Of a DNA stretch of 5,512 bases, positions 4,884 to 5,512 are shown one piece after another. Position numbers and translations under genes: made by a program. Under the pieces are notes generated by a model. The model was given only the letters and a program-made list of their open reading frames with translations, did no database searches and was not told where the DNA came from. The DNA lies in the NCBI GenBank assembly GCA_012800145.1, contig JAAZJW010000256.1, forward strand, positions 1 through 5,512, written 5' to 3'. Position 1 is the first letter of the stretch, and each line of letters begins with the position of its first letter. The stretch is from Clostridiales bacterium. Lineage in GTDB: Bacteria > Bacillota > Clostridia > Peptostreptococcales > Natronincolaceae.

Positions 4884-5512
4884 ATGCTTGAATATAAAGG
4901 CATTGTAGAAGATTCAGTTATAGAACATCTTTCCGGCACCGAGGAAGGAGAAATTCCGGTTATTATTTGCGGGAAAGATTGTATATGTGATGATTTGGAA
5001 AAACATGTGTTGGAAATGGGAGGAAGAATAAAATACACGCTACCAATAATAAATGCAGTTGCAGCCTACATACCTTCTGTCGGTGTTAAAAATATGGCGA
5101 CAAAGGACATAACTGAAAAAATTTATCTGGATGATCATGTATACAAATTGATGGATATAGCCCCTATTACAATAGGTTCCGATTTTGCCAACGAATACGG
5201 TTTGACAGGTAAAAACGTTTCAGTTGCCGTTTTGGACACAGGTGTTTTCCCTCATGAAGATTTGATAACTCCTTATAACAGAATTGTCGGTTTTAAGGAT
5301 TTTATCGGACAAAAAGATCAACCCTATGACGATGATGGCCACGGCACACATGTATCAGGCATAGTTGCCGGTAACGGTTTTTCTTCCAGGGGAAGATATA
5401 TGGGGATAGCACCGGATGCTAATATTGTAAGCGTAAAGGTTTTAAAGGACGACGGTAGCGGGAAGATTTCGGATGTGATTGCAGGTATTCAATGGGCTAT
5501 TAATAACAGAGA
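4884..5512 (+). CDS. Subtilisin-type (S8) serine protease, intracellular type, N-terminal part (runs off the window)
   Basis: The first 209 codons are in the window. There is no signal peptide: the protein starts MLEYKGIVED, pointing to an intracellular protease of the AprX/IspA kind. Residues about 24-90 look like an inhibitor-I9-type propeptide or similar N-terminal domain (VIICGKDCICDDLEKHVLEM, then an INAVAAYIP strand). The catalytic domain begins near 94. It has Asp118 in VAVLDTGV, His153 in DDDGHGTHVSG, and the usual following segments (GIAPDANIVSVKVL, 174-187). The catalytic Ser (GTS motif) and oxyanion Asn lie beyond the window. The ATG at 4884 has GGGGGATG 5 nt upstream; an ATG at 4876 is in another frame. 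Three Cys occur in the first 35 residues (29, 33, 35), unusual for subtilisins. It is transcribed away from the metallopeptidase gene; the substrate is unknown. Confidence 0.92.
   Translation, partial: MLEYKGIVEDSVIEHLSGTEEGEIPVIICGKDCICDDLEKHVLEMGGRIKYTLPIINAVAAYIPSVGVKNMATKDITEKIYLDDHVYKLMDIAPITIGSDFANEYGLTGKNVSVAVLDTGVFPHEDLITPYNRIVGFKDFIGQKDQPYDDDGHGTHVSGIVAGNGFSSRGRYMGIAPDANIVSVKVLKDDGSGKISDVIAGIQWAINNR

Noticed and set aside
4517..5038. Minus-strand open frame of 173 codons rich in Ser, Pro, Phe, His
   Set aside because: Most of it is the translation of the heptamer array, which lacks stop codons in this frame and gives a 7-residue periodic sequence. It overlaps the well-supported S8 gene in antisense, and its start has no ribosome site that I can see.

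Overview
The window looks like a chromosomal segment from a low-GC, Gram-positive endospore-former-type Bacillota, most likely class Clostridia. The grounds are AT-rich intergenic DNA, strong Shine-Dalgarno sites rich in G (GGGG, GGAGTGAT), and an unmistakable WalR/WalK (YycF/YycG) two-component locus with a yycH-type gene behind it. I cannot name the species.

Layout, left to right. Everything from 1 to 4458 that codes is on the minus strand, so it is transcribed from right to left: a membrane-anchored MA-type (gluzincin) metallopeptidase (3643..4458), then walR (2840..3529), walK (1020..2837), an unrecognised small secreted protein (418..915) and the first 132 codons of yycH (1..396, running off the window). 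On the right, a leaderless subtilisin-type (S8) protease starts on the plus strand at 4884 and runs off the window; it carries the catalytic Asp and His, while the Ser lies beyond the end. The metallopeptidase and the S8 protease are divergent and separated by a 425-bp intergenic region.

How it fits together. WalK senses cell-wall state at the membrane and phosphorylates WalR, which controls wall hydrolase genes; YycH is a membrane-anchored modulator of WalK. walR and walK are only 2 nt apart and clearly co-transcribed. The segment between walK and the small secreted gene holds a perfect match to the WalR consensus box (TGTWAH-N5-TGTWAH) 10 nt upstream of a perfect TATAAT. This suggests that the small secreted protein and yycH also have their own WalR-controlled promoter, a feedback loop on the sensor's regulator.

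The intergenic region 4459..4883 is the other notable part. It holds (i) a strictly phased array of 19 heptamers (4666..4798) with consensus GRGARRT, varying almost only by purine transitions; (ii) a segment (4472..4607) bounded by inverted heptamer-like arms, which would form a structured leader on the metallopeptidase mRNA downstream of an extended -10 promoter; and (iii) a promoter for the S8 gene. The metallopeptidase stop codon lies in the loop of a perfect 13-bp hairpin, and the protein may be missing its usual C-terminal end.
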